Positions 17,819 through 26,765 of a stretch of DNA of 64,000 nucleotides are shown here, one piece after another. Made by a program: the position numbers and the translations under genes. Each line of letters begins with the position of its first letter. Position 1 is the stretch's first letter. A model generated the notes under the pieces. The model had not been told where the DNA came from. It was given only the letters and a program-made list of their open reading frames with translations, and did not search any database. This DNA is from SLNP01 sp964568875 (GTDB lineage: Bacteria > Bacteroidota > Bacteroidia > Bacteroidales > VadinHA17). Location of the stretch: positions 3,799 to 67,798 of the forward strand of contig CAZMSH010000019.1 in the NCBI GenBank assembly GCA_964568875.1, in the 5' to 3' direction.

Positions 17819-18370
17819 ATGGCGACATATTGTGAGGTTATTGCAAACATGAAGGGCGAGGTGCAGGAGTTGCACCGGGAATACCATGATAATCATTACG
17901 GTTTTCCATTGTATGATGACAATGATCTTTTTGGCAGGTTCTTGCTGGAGATCAACCAGGCCGGACTGAGCTGGACGCTTATGCTCAGAAAGCTAAAGGG
18001 ATTCGAGAGGGCCTATGAGGGGTTTGATATTGAAAAGATAGCTGCTTACGGGGATGACGATTTTCAGCGCCTTATGAGCGATAGTGGCATTATAAGAAAC
18101 AGGTTGAAGATTAAAGCTGCAATTGAAAATGCCAGGCGCATTCTCGAAATCAGAAAAGAATATGGGACATGGCGCAGGTGGCTCGATGAAATGGCTTTGA
18201 CACACAAGACACTGGATGAATGGACCAGGCTTTTCAAAAAGAGATTTGTTTTTACCGGAGGTGAGATAGTAAACGAATTTCTTATGAGCATTGACATGCT
18301 TCCCGGGGCTCACTCGGAAGACTGTCCTGTCTACAGGAGAATCAGGTCACAGAATGTAAATAATTATTGA
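17819..18370 (+). CDS. tag: DNA-3-methyladenine glycosylase I
   Basis: 183 residues, the normal size of Tag. The zinc-snap ligands are present: Cys5, His23 in 'EYHDNHYG', and His165/Cys169 in 'GAHSEDC', with the same four-residue spacing as in E. coli. Glu44 in 'LEINQAGLSW' is the conserved catalytic-pocket Glu and Trp52 the base-stacking Trp. The enzyme removes 3-methyladenine from alkylated DNA to start base-excision repair. The start keeps Cys5 near the N-terminus as in the family, although the usual RCxW has become TYCEV. The 3' end overlaps the convergent TPM gene by 7 bases. Confidence 0.92.
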   Translation: MATYCEVIANMKGEVQELHREYHDNHYGFPLYDDNDLFGRFLLEINQAGLSWTLMLRKLKGFERAYEGFDIEKIAAYGDDDFQRLMSDSGIIRNRLKIKAAIENARRILEIRKEYGTWRRWLDEMALTHKTLDEWTRLFKKRFVFTGGEIVNEFLMSIDMLPGAHSEDCPVYRRIRSQNVNNY

Positions 18371-19008
18371 CGGTTTTTTCTTTCTCTGCGCCTCCTGACG
18401 ATTCTTGTAACAAAAACGGCAACATAAACACCTGTTACGTGGAGCAATACCAGCAACAGGATATAATATACAGCCTTACCCTTTCTGGTACTCTTGACGG
18501 TATAGTTGCCGTCAATGTTTGCCACAATAGCGTCGAGACCCTTATTGAGTGCCGCAAACATTTTTCCTTTCGCTACCAGTGGCCTTATTTCATTTGCTGA
18601 TATTGATTCAGATGTCTCTTCATTAAAAATATCTTTAAAGTATGAATTTGGCACAACAGCTACTGCAAGAGGCCCGAACTGATTCTTGGGCTTAACCAAA
18701 ACCAGCAATCCTTTTTCATCATTGTTATACCCTATTCCCCACCTATCGACAATTGCAGAGGCGTAGGATACAGGATCGTTTCTACCGAAATCATTCAGAA
18801 TAATCATAACAATCTGTACCCCGTACTCCTGGTGATATGTCATCAGCCTGACCTCCAGAACATCTGCTTCATCCATATTCAGGATGCCGGCATAATCGTT
18901 GAGAAGCCTTGCAGGCTCTGACGGATCGGGATACCACTGTGCTTTAAGTGAATGAAGGGTTGTTACTGAAATAATCAGCATCATGAGAACTGTGGTTCTT
19001 AATGACAT
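18364..19008 (-). CDS. TPM domain protein (YgcG-like), membrane-anchored
   Basis: 214 residues. A signal peptide (1-24) is followed by the TPM domain: 'LLNDYAGILNMDEADVLEVRLM', 'GVQIVMIILNDF', 'WGIGYNNDEKGLLVLV' and 'AVVPNSYFKDIFN'. A transmembrane helix (about 180-203) and a short Arg-rich cytoplasmic tail end the protein, so the TPM domain faces the periplasm. TPM domains have been linked to phosphatase activity and to photosystem or membrane-protein repair in plants; function in Bacteroidota is unknown. Three acidic residues that bind calcium in other TPM proteins could not be assigned with certainty. Confidence 0.85.
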   Translation of the reverse strand: MSLRTTVLMMLIISVTTLHSLKAQWYPDPSEPARLLNDYAGILNMDEADVLEVRLMTYHQEYGVQIVMIILNDFGRNDPVSYASAIVDRWGIGYNNDEKGLLVLVKPKNQFGPLAVAVVPNSYFKDIFNEETSESISANEIRPLVAKGKMFAALNKGLDAIVANIDGNYTVKSTRKGKAVYYILLLVLLHVTGVYVAVFVTRIVRRRRERKNRQ

Positions 19009-19150
19009 TCCGGTATGGTTTTATAATTCTGCCGCAAAATAAAAAAAGATCAATGATTATAACACCCGGACTGAATAAAAATGATCCTAAACCTGATCTC
19101 TTTTTAAGCAGGTCTTATCTAATTCTTTATTATTTCATAAATTTGACAAT

Positions 19151-20449
19151 ATGGACCCTGTTGATGTAAATATCTATACTGACAAACGAACTCCCAGGCT
19201 TGATTATATTGCCGGGGTTATCTTCGGCGATCTTCTGGGCCTTAAATACAGAGTCATAACAGACAGGAGGAAGATTGGCAATACACCTCTTATCAATTAC
19301 AGCGGTGAGGAAATTACCGGTTCATTCAGAATATCTCCTTCCGGAATTCTGAGAGAAGGCTCGGTTGAAACAGTCGTCCCGTTAGTTACGGTAGCAGAAG
19401 ATGTGCCGGTGCTCTTCCCGACAGAATCGGGAGACATGCCCTTTGATGTTTTGTCAGCATCATTCTGGTTGATAAGCAGATATGAGGAGTACCTGCCTTT
19501 TACTCCGGATAACCACGGCAGGTTTCCTGCTGAGGCTTCACTTGCTTACAGGGAGGGTTTCCTTAATATGCCTGTAATTGAGATATGGGCCAGGAGACTC
19601 ACTCTTGATCTTATAAGGTATTTCCCGTTTCTGGCCTTCAGAAGGCATGAGTTCAGGTCACTGGTTACTTTTGATATTGACCAGGCTTATGCTTACAGGG
19701 GCAAAGGTATATTGCGAGGTGCCGCGGGCCTGGTAAACGATATGATCAGGGGAGGAGGGATGGAAAGACTGCGGTCTGTATCTGGCACAGAAAAAGACCC
19801 GTATGACGTTTATGATTATCTGTTTGAGACTATAGATTTGTTTAAGGCAGATACCCGTTTTTTCCTGCCTTTTGGTTCATGGTCAGAATATGACAGGAAC
19901 AATCCTTCCGACAGCAAACTCTACAGGGAACTTGTCAGGGATATCACGGACAGATATCCATCAGGGATACATTTTTCATATAATTGCGGGAAGAATCATC
20001 AGCTTGCGGCAAAGGAGGTACAGAGATTCAGGAAAGTGACGGGACGTTTACCGGAAGAGTCACGACAGCATTACCTGCTTGTGACTTTTCCCGAAACCTA
20101 CCGCACTCTTGAGAATGCAGGAATCAGAACAGACTACTCTCTAGGTTATGCCTCTGCTCCGGGTTTCAGGGCAGGTATCTCAAAACCGTTCAGGTTTTAT
20201 GATATTGGCAGAGAGAAAACAACAAACCTTACAGTAGTTCCTTTTGCAATTATGGATGTTACTTTTAAGGATTATATGAAGCTCACTCCTTCTGAGGCTG
20301 TGAAGCAGATTGACAGTTTAATCAGGGAAGTACGAAATACCGGGGGCAACTTTGTCAGTATATGGCATAACAGCAGTCTGACAGAGCGTAATGGATGGGA
20401 AGGATGGAGAGAGGTTTTTGAATTTACTATCAGAAGTAGTGCTTTATGA
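19151..20449 (+). CDS. Polysaccharide deacetylase-like (NodB-fold) protein
   Basis: 432 residues. An N-terminal domain of about 150 residues (starting with 'IYTDKRTPRLDYIAGVIF') precedes a NodB-like barrel. The barrel opens with 'SLVTFDIDQAYAY' (Asp pair near 174-176), the position of the metal-binding TFDD/TFDID motif, and closes with 'VSIWHNSSL', which supplies a His. No signal peptide is visible, so it may act in the cytoplasm on a sugar precursor. The start codon lies only 6 bases after a TAAATTTG, so the message may be nearly leaderless. The stop overlaps the next start (ATGA), so it is translationally coupled to the FemAB-like gene. Confidence 0.75.
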   Translation: MDPVDVNIYTDKRTPRLDYIAGVIFGDLLGLKYRVITDRRKIGNTPLINYSGEEITGSFRISPSGILREGSVETVVPLVTVAEDVPVLFPTESGDMPFDVLSASFWLISRYEEYLPFTPDNHGRFPAEASLAYREGFLNMPVIEIWARRLTLDLIRYFPFLAFRRHEFRSLVTFDIDQAYAYRGKGILRGAAGLVNDMIRGGGMERLRSVSGTEKDPYDVYDYLFETIDLFKADTRFFLPFGSWSEYDRNNPSDSKLYRELVRDITDRYPSGIHFSYNCGKNHQLAAKEVQRFRKVTGRLPEESRQHYLLVTFPETYRTLENAGIRTDYSLGYASAPGFRAGISKPFRFYDIGREKTTNLTVVPFAIMDVTFKDYMKLTPSEAVKQIDSLIREVRNTGGNFVSIWHNSSLTERNGWEGWREVFEFTIRSSAL

Positions 20450-21351
20450 TTGAGTATCTTCCAGGTAATGAGGTTGATAAGGATAAGTGGGACTTGTGTG
20501 TTTCATCAGTTCCGGGATGTAAGCCTTATGGTTTCTCATGGTATCTTGATATAATGGCACCAGGATGGGAGGCGCTGGTAGATGATGATTACGATTCGGT
20601 TTTTCCCGTGCCGGCATTCAGAAAATATGGATTCTACTATATTGCAACCCCTGTGTTCCTCCAGCAGCTTGGTATATTTTCTCCTGACAATAACATAGCA
20701 GCAAAGCTGGATGAGTACCTGGGTTTTATGCCTGAGTTCTACAGACTGATAGATCTTTGTATTGCACAGCTGCCCGAGGGCTCTGACTTTATGGTAACGG
20801 CGAGGGATAATTATGAACTCGATATTTCGAAGCCATATTCTAAGTTGTGGGAGGAGTACAGCTCTGATTGCCGCAGAAATATCAGACTGGCAATCGATGC
20901 TAAACAGCAGATCGAGGAGGACATCTCTCCTGCTGAAATGATAAGTCTTTTCAGGCAAAACAGCGGGCGGGGCCTCAGCGGGGTGAAAAAGCGGGATTAC
21001 ATAAAACTATCTTCTTTGATGAAGTATTGTGCCGAAAACGGAAAGGGAAGGTTGCTGGGTGTGAGGAACAGCAAGGGAGAGCTTATTTATGGTGTCTTTA
21101 TTGTTATTGTAAAGGGGTCGGTGACACTTCTTTTTACAGCCACCTCAGCCGAAAGCCGCGAGAAAAGAACAGGTTACCTTGTTGTAAATTCATTAATAGA
21201 AGAATACTGTGACAGCGACAGGATAATTGACTTTGCAGGCTCATCGATACCGGGAGTGGCTGACTATAATAAATCTTTTGGAAGCATCAGGGTACCTTAT
21301 TACAGGATCTTCCGCAACAGGCTTCCGTGGCCGGTAAAGTTGTTTAAATGA
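20446..21351 (+). CDS. FemAB/GNAT-like acyltransferase
   Basis: 301 residues. The central region (about 130-290) has the GNAT-fold blocks of FemX/FemAB-like proteins: 'YSSDCRRNIRLA', then 'RLLGVRNSKGELIYGVFIVI', 'LLFTATSAESREKRTGYLVVNSLIEE' and 'IDFAGSSIPGVADYNKSFG'. These enzymes transfer amino acids from charged tRNA to peptidoglycan stems, or acyl groups to sugars. It overlaps the NodB-like gene by 4 bases, so the pair probably modifies the same glycan or precursor (inference). No signal peptide; cytoplasmic. Confidence 0.72.
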   Translation: MIEYLPGNEVDKDKWDLCVSSVPGCKPYGFSWYLDIMAPGWEALVDDDYDSVFPVPAFRKYGFYYIATPVFLQQLGIFSPDNNIAAKLDEYLGFMPEFYRLIDLCIAQLPEGSDFMVTARDNYELDISKPYSKLWEEYSSDCRRNIRLAIDAKQQIEEDISPAEMISLFRQNSGRGLSGVKKRDYIKLSSLMKYCAENGKGRLLGVRNSKGELIYGVFIVIVKGSVTLLFTATSAESREKRTGYLVVNSLIEEYCDSDRIIDFAGSSIPGVADYNKSFGSIRVPYYRIFRNRLPWPVKLFK

Positions 21352-21403
21352 ATTGCGCTGACAGAGGGATCATCAGTGATGTCAGATAAAGACCGCCGGT
21401 ATC

Positions 21404-24400
21404 TTAAACCATTTCCATATTAACCTGACTTCTTCTTTCATTGAATTGTTTTGCCTGGAACATGAAGGCCTGAAGCCTCGAGTCGAGAGCTGTATCTTCC
21501 TGCCCGTCGAAGGCTATATTGACCCAGGGCAGGTCGTTGTAATCTTTCCTGAAGGTTTCTGATACCGCTGAGATGATTGTTCCCGGCATGCATGTGAATG
21601 GCAGCAGGTTGGCAACACCAGATATGAACTCCCTTGACAGCAGTGATGCGTTTCCAAGTGACAGGGGAGGGTCTCCGTCATAATGTTTATGGATATAGGG
21701 ATAACAGTACTCAAGTATTTCATGGATATGAGTGATTCCCCTTCTGTCGATCCGGTTTTTAACTCTGGCCGATACCCTTGAGGCAGTAATGTTCTGCGAA
21801 AACTGCTGGATGTGAGCCTTAACAAATCCCTTTACACTCCGTTTCCACTTGCTGTCTCTTATATACCTGTAGGTGGAGTACAAAAGCCATTCAGAGAACG
21901 GCATTATAAGTGTCTCAGCTCCCATCTGCTCAAGTCTTTCCACCAGCCTGCCGCTGCAGTAATGGTTGTCTCTCATGAAGATCTCGCCAACCACTGCTAT
22001 TACCGGTTTTCTGGGCTCTCCGGTAAGCGGTACCGTGTCGAACTCATCAGCGGCATCCTTCAGGATAGCGGCAAGGTTATGTGCTCCCTTTTCAACATCC
22101 TCTTCAAGCCTCTTAAGGTATTTGTAGTATACTTTATTTGCACTTCCCCTGGTGAGTTCATAGGGTCGCTTCTCCTGTATCATTTTCCTCAGGAAATCGA
22201 CTGCCACGAATCCTTTCCATGTCAGAAGCCTGAATCTGACCGGATTGTCGACAGGCATTTCAGCGTAAGAAGTATCATTGCTGGGACTGACAATTTCCAC
22301 TTCAGGAAGACCTATTCTCTCAAAGATTTGCTTCTGTAGTTTGTTATACTCACCGAATCGGCACGGACCGTTATGGTCTGGCATGAAGAAACTTACCTGT
22401 GACGGGTTGATGCCTGGCTCCTGCAGTTTCTTCAGAAAGCTGCCGGTGGTGCATATCATTGGGAAGCACTCGGTGCCTGTGGTATATTTTCTGGCAAGCT
22501 CAATCTCTCTTTCGGTCTGCATGGGAAGTACTTCCGACGGCGTTCCGCATGCGCGGCAGGCTGCAGAGATCATATAGGCTGCATCGTTCATATAGGGGAA
22601 GTAGAGAGTTCGAGGGTCACCGTTGGATAATACTTTTGCGTCTTTCTGTTTATCAGTTTTACTATCCCGCTGTTTTTCATAACCGCTGAGGCTGTCAAGA
22701 AATGCTTCGATTCTGGTTATCATGCCGGCATCGGCGCTGTGCTCGTCAACTTCAAGATGCAGGAATGGCTTCCCCTTCATCTCCCTGTGAACAAAGTGCT
22801 GCAAAAAGGAATCCGGTCCGCATCTGAAATTGCCTATGTAGATTGCGTAGAGTCTTTCTGTTTTTGCCACTATTCGGGCCCCTGCAAGTATTTTCTGTCC
22901 ATTGGGCCAATACATGCTGTGATAATCATCAAATACATTCTCATCTTTCAGGGGGAGGTAATCAAGTGGTACCGGGATTATATCCATCCTGATGAGCTTC
23001 TCAATCAGGTCAAGGTTTAGTGAAGGATCTCCTGAATTATACGGCCGCCCTATAATGGCCATCGCCTGCCTGTCTGAAGGAAGGGAGGCAATTACTTCCT
23101 TACCCCTGTCAATTACAGCCTTTTCGAATTCAGCCTGTGCAAGCCATGCCTGCCTGAGAGCTTTGTGACTATCTTTTTGGGGTATATTGAAGTTGGTTTT
23201 CATAAAATCAGCCAGTTCCTGACTCCCTACTTTCGGATACCTGAAATGGAGTACGGGTGTCAGCATTTTTCCGGCGATATTTTTTTTATCGTGGAAGGCA
23301 GCTCCCAGCAGATATGAATAGGTTTGTATCCACGGGCAGTTACAGTTGGTTGTGGGGTTGTCGTCAGAGGCGGCTGCATTAACTATGAAAGGAGTGAAGA
23401 TATAATCGGCACCCTTTTCGTGCAGGTCGAGCAGATGACCGTGCATCACCTCGACAGGATAGCATGTCTCGGCCACCATTGTTTCCAGCGACCGGGTTAT
23501 TATCTTTCTGTCGGTGTCACCACTGATTATTACGCTGAAACCAAGCTTTTCGAAGAAGGTGCGCCAGAGTGGAAACTGCTGGTAATAAACCATCAGTCCC
23601 TTCGGAATACCAACTGTCAATTTGCCTGTATCAGGCTGCGGTTTATAATCACCGAGCAACATATTCTGCCGTTCAATAAAGTAGTTGGGGATATCTTTCC
23701 CTTTTCCCCTCCGTTCCCTCACATCATAATAGTCGCATCTGCCACCGTAGTAGAGAGGCTTCTTGTCTCCCTCGACCCTTACCCTGCGGATATCGCAGTG
23801 GTTATTGCACCTCCTGCATTCAAAATTGTCTGTTAAGAAGCTGCGGTTTCGTATTTCGAAGCCCTTGAAACGTGTCTTCTGTCCCTTTTTCATAGACTCC
23901 CTGGCAAGGATGGCTGCCCCTATTGCACCGGTTACGTCAAAGTGCGGAGGTACTGTAATTTGTTTGCCGGTGACCTTTTCGAAAGCCGACACCACTGATT
24001 TATTGTTAGTCACACCACCCTGGAAGAATATTTTGTCACCAACAGGTTTGTTTCCTACTACCCTGTTAAGGTAATTATGCACTATCGAGTAAGCGAGACC
24101 CCCAACCAGGTTTTCGACAGGCTCTCCCTTTTGTGAATGCGAGTTGAGGTCTGACTCCATGAATACCGTGCATCGGTCACCCAGTTTTGAAGGAGACTTC
24201 GAAGCCAGGGCCATTTCGCCGAACTGTCCGACGATACTGATGCCCAGTTTCTCAGCCTGCTCTTCCAGGAAAGAACCCGTGCCGGCAGCACACACCTTGT
24301 TCATCTCAAAATCTATTACAACGCCGTTCTGAAGCCTTATATACTTGGAGTCCTGTCCCCCGATCTCAAATATCGTGTCAACGGCAGGGTCATATGCAAT

Positions 24401-25672
24401 TGCCGCTGTAGCCTGTGCGGTAATTTCGTTTCTTATGGCATCAGCGCCAATAAAGTCACCGGTCAGGTAACGCCCCGAACCGGTTGATCCGGCAGCAAGT
24501 ACTTCAACTCGTTCGCCTACTTCGTCGTATATCTCGCTGACGCCCTGTTTGATAGCTTCTATAGGTTTGCCTGCGGTCGGCAGGTATCTTCGTGCAATAA
24601 CCCTGTTCTTTTCATCTATAAGCACCACATTAGTACTCAGGGAGCCTACATCGACACCCAGATAAACACCGGTCCTCATTACGCCGGGATCAAGCGGATG
24701 AACATCCTTGACCGCCCTGTCACCCGGGTCCGTGAGGGGTTCCAGAAAAGCCTTCTGCCTCTGATCAGATTCAAGGTAGTCAGTAAGCTGTTTCATGCCC
24801 CTGAAGGGAGTTTTGCCGGAACCATTTTCTGTGGTATGCAGCAGAGCTCCTATAGCGCCCATTGAAGCATGGTATTCAGAAACGAGAAAATCCTCTTCAC
24901 TTATTCCGAGGACTTCCCGGAAGGCACGTACCATACCTTTGTTAGCTGCCACACCACCATTAAAGAGAACAGGGACCGGAAAGTGCTTGCCCCTTCCCAG
25001 GGTGCTCTTCAGGTTACGGGCAACAGCGAAGCAGAGTCCTGCCACAATATCATGAACCGGGGTGGCTATCTGCTGCAGATGGATCATGTCGCTCTTGGCG
25101 AAAACACTGCACCGACCTGCTATTCTGGGAGGTTTTTCCGATTTCATTGCGAGATCGCCAAACTCGTTAATAATTGACAGTCCGAGCCGGTTTGCCTGCT
25201 GGTCGAGGAAAGAACCCGTACCGGCAGCACAGAGATTGTTCATGGCAAAATCAGACAGAGATGAACTTTCGCTACCCCCGGAATTGTCCATGAAGATAAG
25301 CTTGGAGTCTTCACCACCCATCTCAATAATGGTCCTGACTTCAGGAAATAAGAAAGATGCAGAAGCTGACTGGGCAATTATCTCATTCACGAAGATGCCC
25401 CCGGTAAGCTCCGAGGCAAGCCTGCCCCCGGTTCCCGTATATGCTATTATACCAACTTTATCTGAAGGATAGGCGCTTAAAATATTATCCAGGGCTTCCC
25501 TTAGTGTATGGAAGGGCCTGCCATGACAGTAATGGTATCTGTTTTCCAGAATCTTCTTTTCATGGTCAAGTACTACCAGGTTCACTGATATTGACCCGAT
25601 ATCGATACCAATATTGTACAAATGGTTTTCCTGAACTTTGAACAGTTCTGAAGAATGATCTGATGCGTTCAT
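21404..25672 (-). CDS. Giant double BadF/BadG-type acyl-CoA dehydratase activase
   Basis: 1422 residues. Two tandem ASKHA ATPase domains: about 19-280 ('IGIDIGSISVNLV', Cys148 in NLCAAGTGSF, Cys188 in GRCSVF) and about 335-600 ('LGVDVGSLSTNVV', Cys461 in KVCAAGTGSF, Cys501 in DRCTVF). In 2-hydroxyacyl-CoA dehydratase activators, such paired Cys hold a 4Fe-4S cluster bridging a dimer; here both halves may be in one chain. A Cys-rich linker (CRRCNNHC near 640) leads into a DUF2229-like domain ('TVGIPKGLMVYYQQFPLW') and a C-terminal HgdB-like domain. It likely powers an ATP-driven low-potential electron transfer; the target dehydratase is not in this window. Long fused versions are common in anaerobes. 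It lies 170 bases downstream of the FtsE-like gene. Confidence 0.88.
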   Translation of the reverse strand: MNASDHSSELFKVQENHLYNIGIDIGSISVNLVVLDHEKKILENRYHYCHGRPFHTLREALDNILSAYPSDKVGIIAYTGTGGRLASELTGGIFVNEIIAQSASASFLFPEVRTIIEMGGEDSKLIFMDNSGGSESSSLSDFAMNNLCAAGTGSFLDQQANRLGLSIINEFGDLAMKSEKPPRIAGRCSVFAKSDMIHLQQIATPVHDIVAGLCFAVARNLKSTLGRGKHFPVPVLFNGGVAANKGMVRAFREVLGISEEDFLVSEYHASMGAIGALLHTTENGSGKTPFRGMKQLTDYLESDQRQKAFLEPLTDPGDRAVKDVHPLDPGVMRTGVYLGVDVGSLSTNVVLIDEKNRVIARRYLPTAGKPIEAIKQGVSEIYDEVGERVEVLAAGSTGSGRYLTGDFIGADAIRNEITAQATAAIAYDPAVDTIFEIGGQDSKYIRLQNGVVIDFEMNKVCAAGTGSFLEEQAEKLGISIVGQFGEMALASKSPSKLGDRCTVFMESDLNSHSQKGEPVENLVGGLAYSIVHNYLNRVVGNKPVGDKIFFQGGVTNNKSVVSAFEKVTGKQITVPPHFDVTGAIGAAILARESMKKGQKTRFKGFEIRNRSFLTDNFECRRCNNHCDIRRVRVEGDKKPLYYGGRCDYYDVRERRGKGKDIPNYFIERQNMLLGDYKPQPDTGKLTVGIPKGLMVYYQQFPLWRTFFEKLGFSVIISGDTDRKIITRSLETMVAETCYPVEVMHGHLLDLHEKGADYIFTPFIVNAAASDDNPTTNCNCPWIQTYSYLLGAAFHDKKNIAGKMLTPVLHFRYPKVGSQELADFMKTNFNIPQKDSHKALRQAWLAQAEFEKAVIDRGKEVIASLPSDRQAMAIIGRPYNSGDPSLNLDLIEKLIRMDIIPVPLDYLPLKDENVFDDYHSMYWPNGQKILAGARIVAKTERLYAIYIGNFRCGPDSFLQHFVHREMKGKPFLHLEVDEHSADAGMITRIEAFLDSLSGYEKQRDSKTDKQKDAKVLSNGDPRTLYFPYMNDAAYMISAACRACGTPSEVLPMQTEREIELARKYTTGTECFPMICTTGSFLKKLQEPGINPSQVSFFMPDHNGPCRFGEYNKLQKQIFERIGLPEVEIVSPSNDTSYAEMPVDNPVRFRLLTWKGFVAVDFLRKMIQEKRPYELTRGSANKVYYKYLKRLEEDVEKGAHNLAAILKDAADEFDTVPLTGEPRKPVIAVVGEIFMRDNHYCSGRLVERLEQMGAETLIMPFSEWLLYSTYRYIRDSKWKRSVKGFVKAHIQQFSQNITASRVSARVKNRIDRRGITHIHEILEYCYPYIHKHYDGDPPLSLGNASLLSREFISGVANLLPFTCMPGTIISAVSETFRKDYNDLPWVNIAFDGQEDTALDSRLQAFMFQAKQFNERRSQVNMEMV

Positions 25673-25842
25673 GTCGTGTCATTTTAGTGAAGAATGAACC
25701 CATGCCTTTATTTCCGGGGCTTGCGATGAAGAGCGTAACAGAAAGAACCTTCCCTCCTGTCAATGGGAATTTGGAAATCTTACTACCAAGATAACTATTT
25801 TTCTGAAATTCAAAAGGAAATAGTGATTATTATACTATGTTA

Positions 25843-26553
25843 TCAGATCAGTTCGATCTCCTCTTCATTATCTTTTTCGTGGAGATGACCATCGGCACAT
25901 CTGATTGTCCTTCCCGGGAACCTTTTTATAATATTGTAATTATGAGTGGCAATCACTACGGCCCTTCCGGTGCGGCTTATCTCTGCAAGCAGAGATATGA
26001 TTCCTTCCGATGTCTCCGGATCGAGATTACCTGTAGGTTCATCGGCAAGTATGATTTCGGGGTCGTTCAGGAGGGCCCTGGCTATGACAACTCTTTGCTG
26101 CTCTCCGCCAGAGAGCTGATGCGGCATTTTGTATCCTTTCAGTGAGAGGCCCGTCTTTTCAAGCACCTCTCCGATTCTGACGTCTGTCTCCTTCTTGTTT
26201 TTCCACCCCGTAGCCTTTAGTGCAAACTCAAGGTTCTCGTTTACCGACCTGTCGGTTAGCAGTTGAAAGTCCTGAAAGACTATACCAAGCTTCCTTCTGA
26301 GATAGGGGATCTCTTTCCTTTTTATTTTGCCAAGATCGAAGCCTGCAATATAGCCGGTCCCTTCCTTAAGTGGCAGTTGCGCATTCAATGTTTTGATAAG
26401 GCTGCTTTTCCCGCTTCCGACACGACCGACAAGGTATACAAATTCACCCTTGTCTATCTTAAGAGATACATCGGAAAGTACAAGGTGATCATCCTGCCAG
26501 ATGCTGCATTGGTTGAGTTCGATAATAGTGTCGAGGGGATCAATCTTCTCCAT
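25843..26553 (-). CDS. ftsE: FtsE-like ABC transporter ATP-binding protein
   Basis: 236 residues. Walker A is 'GRVGSGKSS' (about 43-51; the usual 'GPSGAGKS' is altered), the Q-loop 'FQDFQLL', the ABC signature 'LSGGEQQR' and Walker B 'IILADEPTGNLDP', followed by the H-loop 'ATHN'. The set is characteristic of FtsE, which with FtsX governs peptidoglycan hydrolases at division. No ftsX is next to it, so FtsE is a family-level name; a MacB/LolD-type ATPase is possible. It is divergent from the TPR gene; the 212-base region between them shows no further gene. Confidence 0.78.
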   Translation of the reverse strand: MEKIDPLDTIIELNQCSIWQDDHLVLSDVSLKIDKGEFVYLVGRVGSGKSSLIKTLNAQLPLKEGTGYIAGFDLGKIKRKEIPYLRRKLGIVFQDFQLLTDRSVNENLEFALKATGWKNKKETDVRIGEVLEKTGLSLKGYKMPHQLSGGEQQRVVIARALLNDPEIILADEPTGNLDPETSEGIISLLAEISRTGRAVVIATHNYNIIKRFPGRTIRCADGHLHEKDNEEEIELI

Positions 26554-26765
26554 CTTCCTTATTTTGTCGCAAAATAGCGAAAGATTGATAATTAACAGTT
26601 ATGTGTTGATAAAATCAATAATAAAGCATTCTGTGAGGCGTTTAATAATTGTAATTTTAAACTTTCTTACAGTAGCCGTGAAGGTGGTATTAATTATCAG
26701 TAGATTAAGAGGTTGCAGGTATGATAGAGGGACAGTTACACCTTGGTTTCAAAAACATTTTTGTC

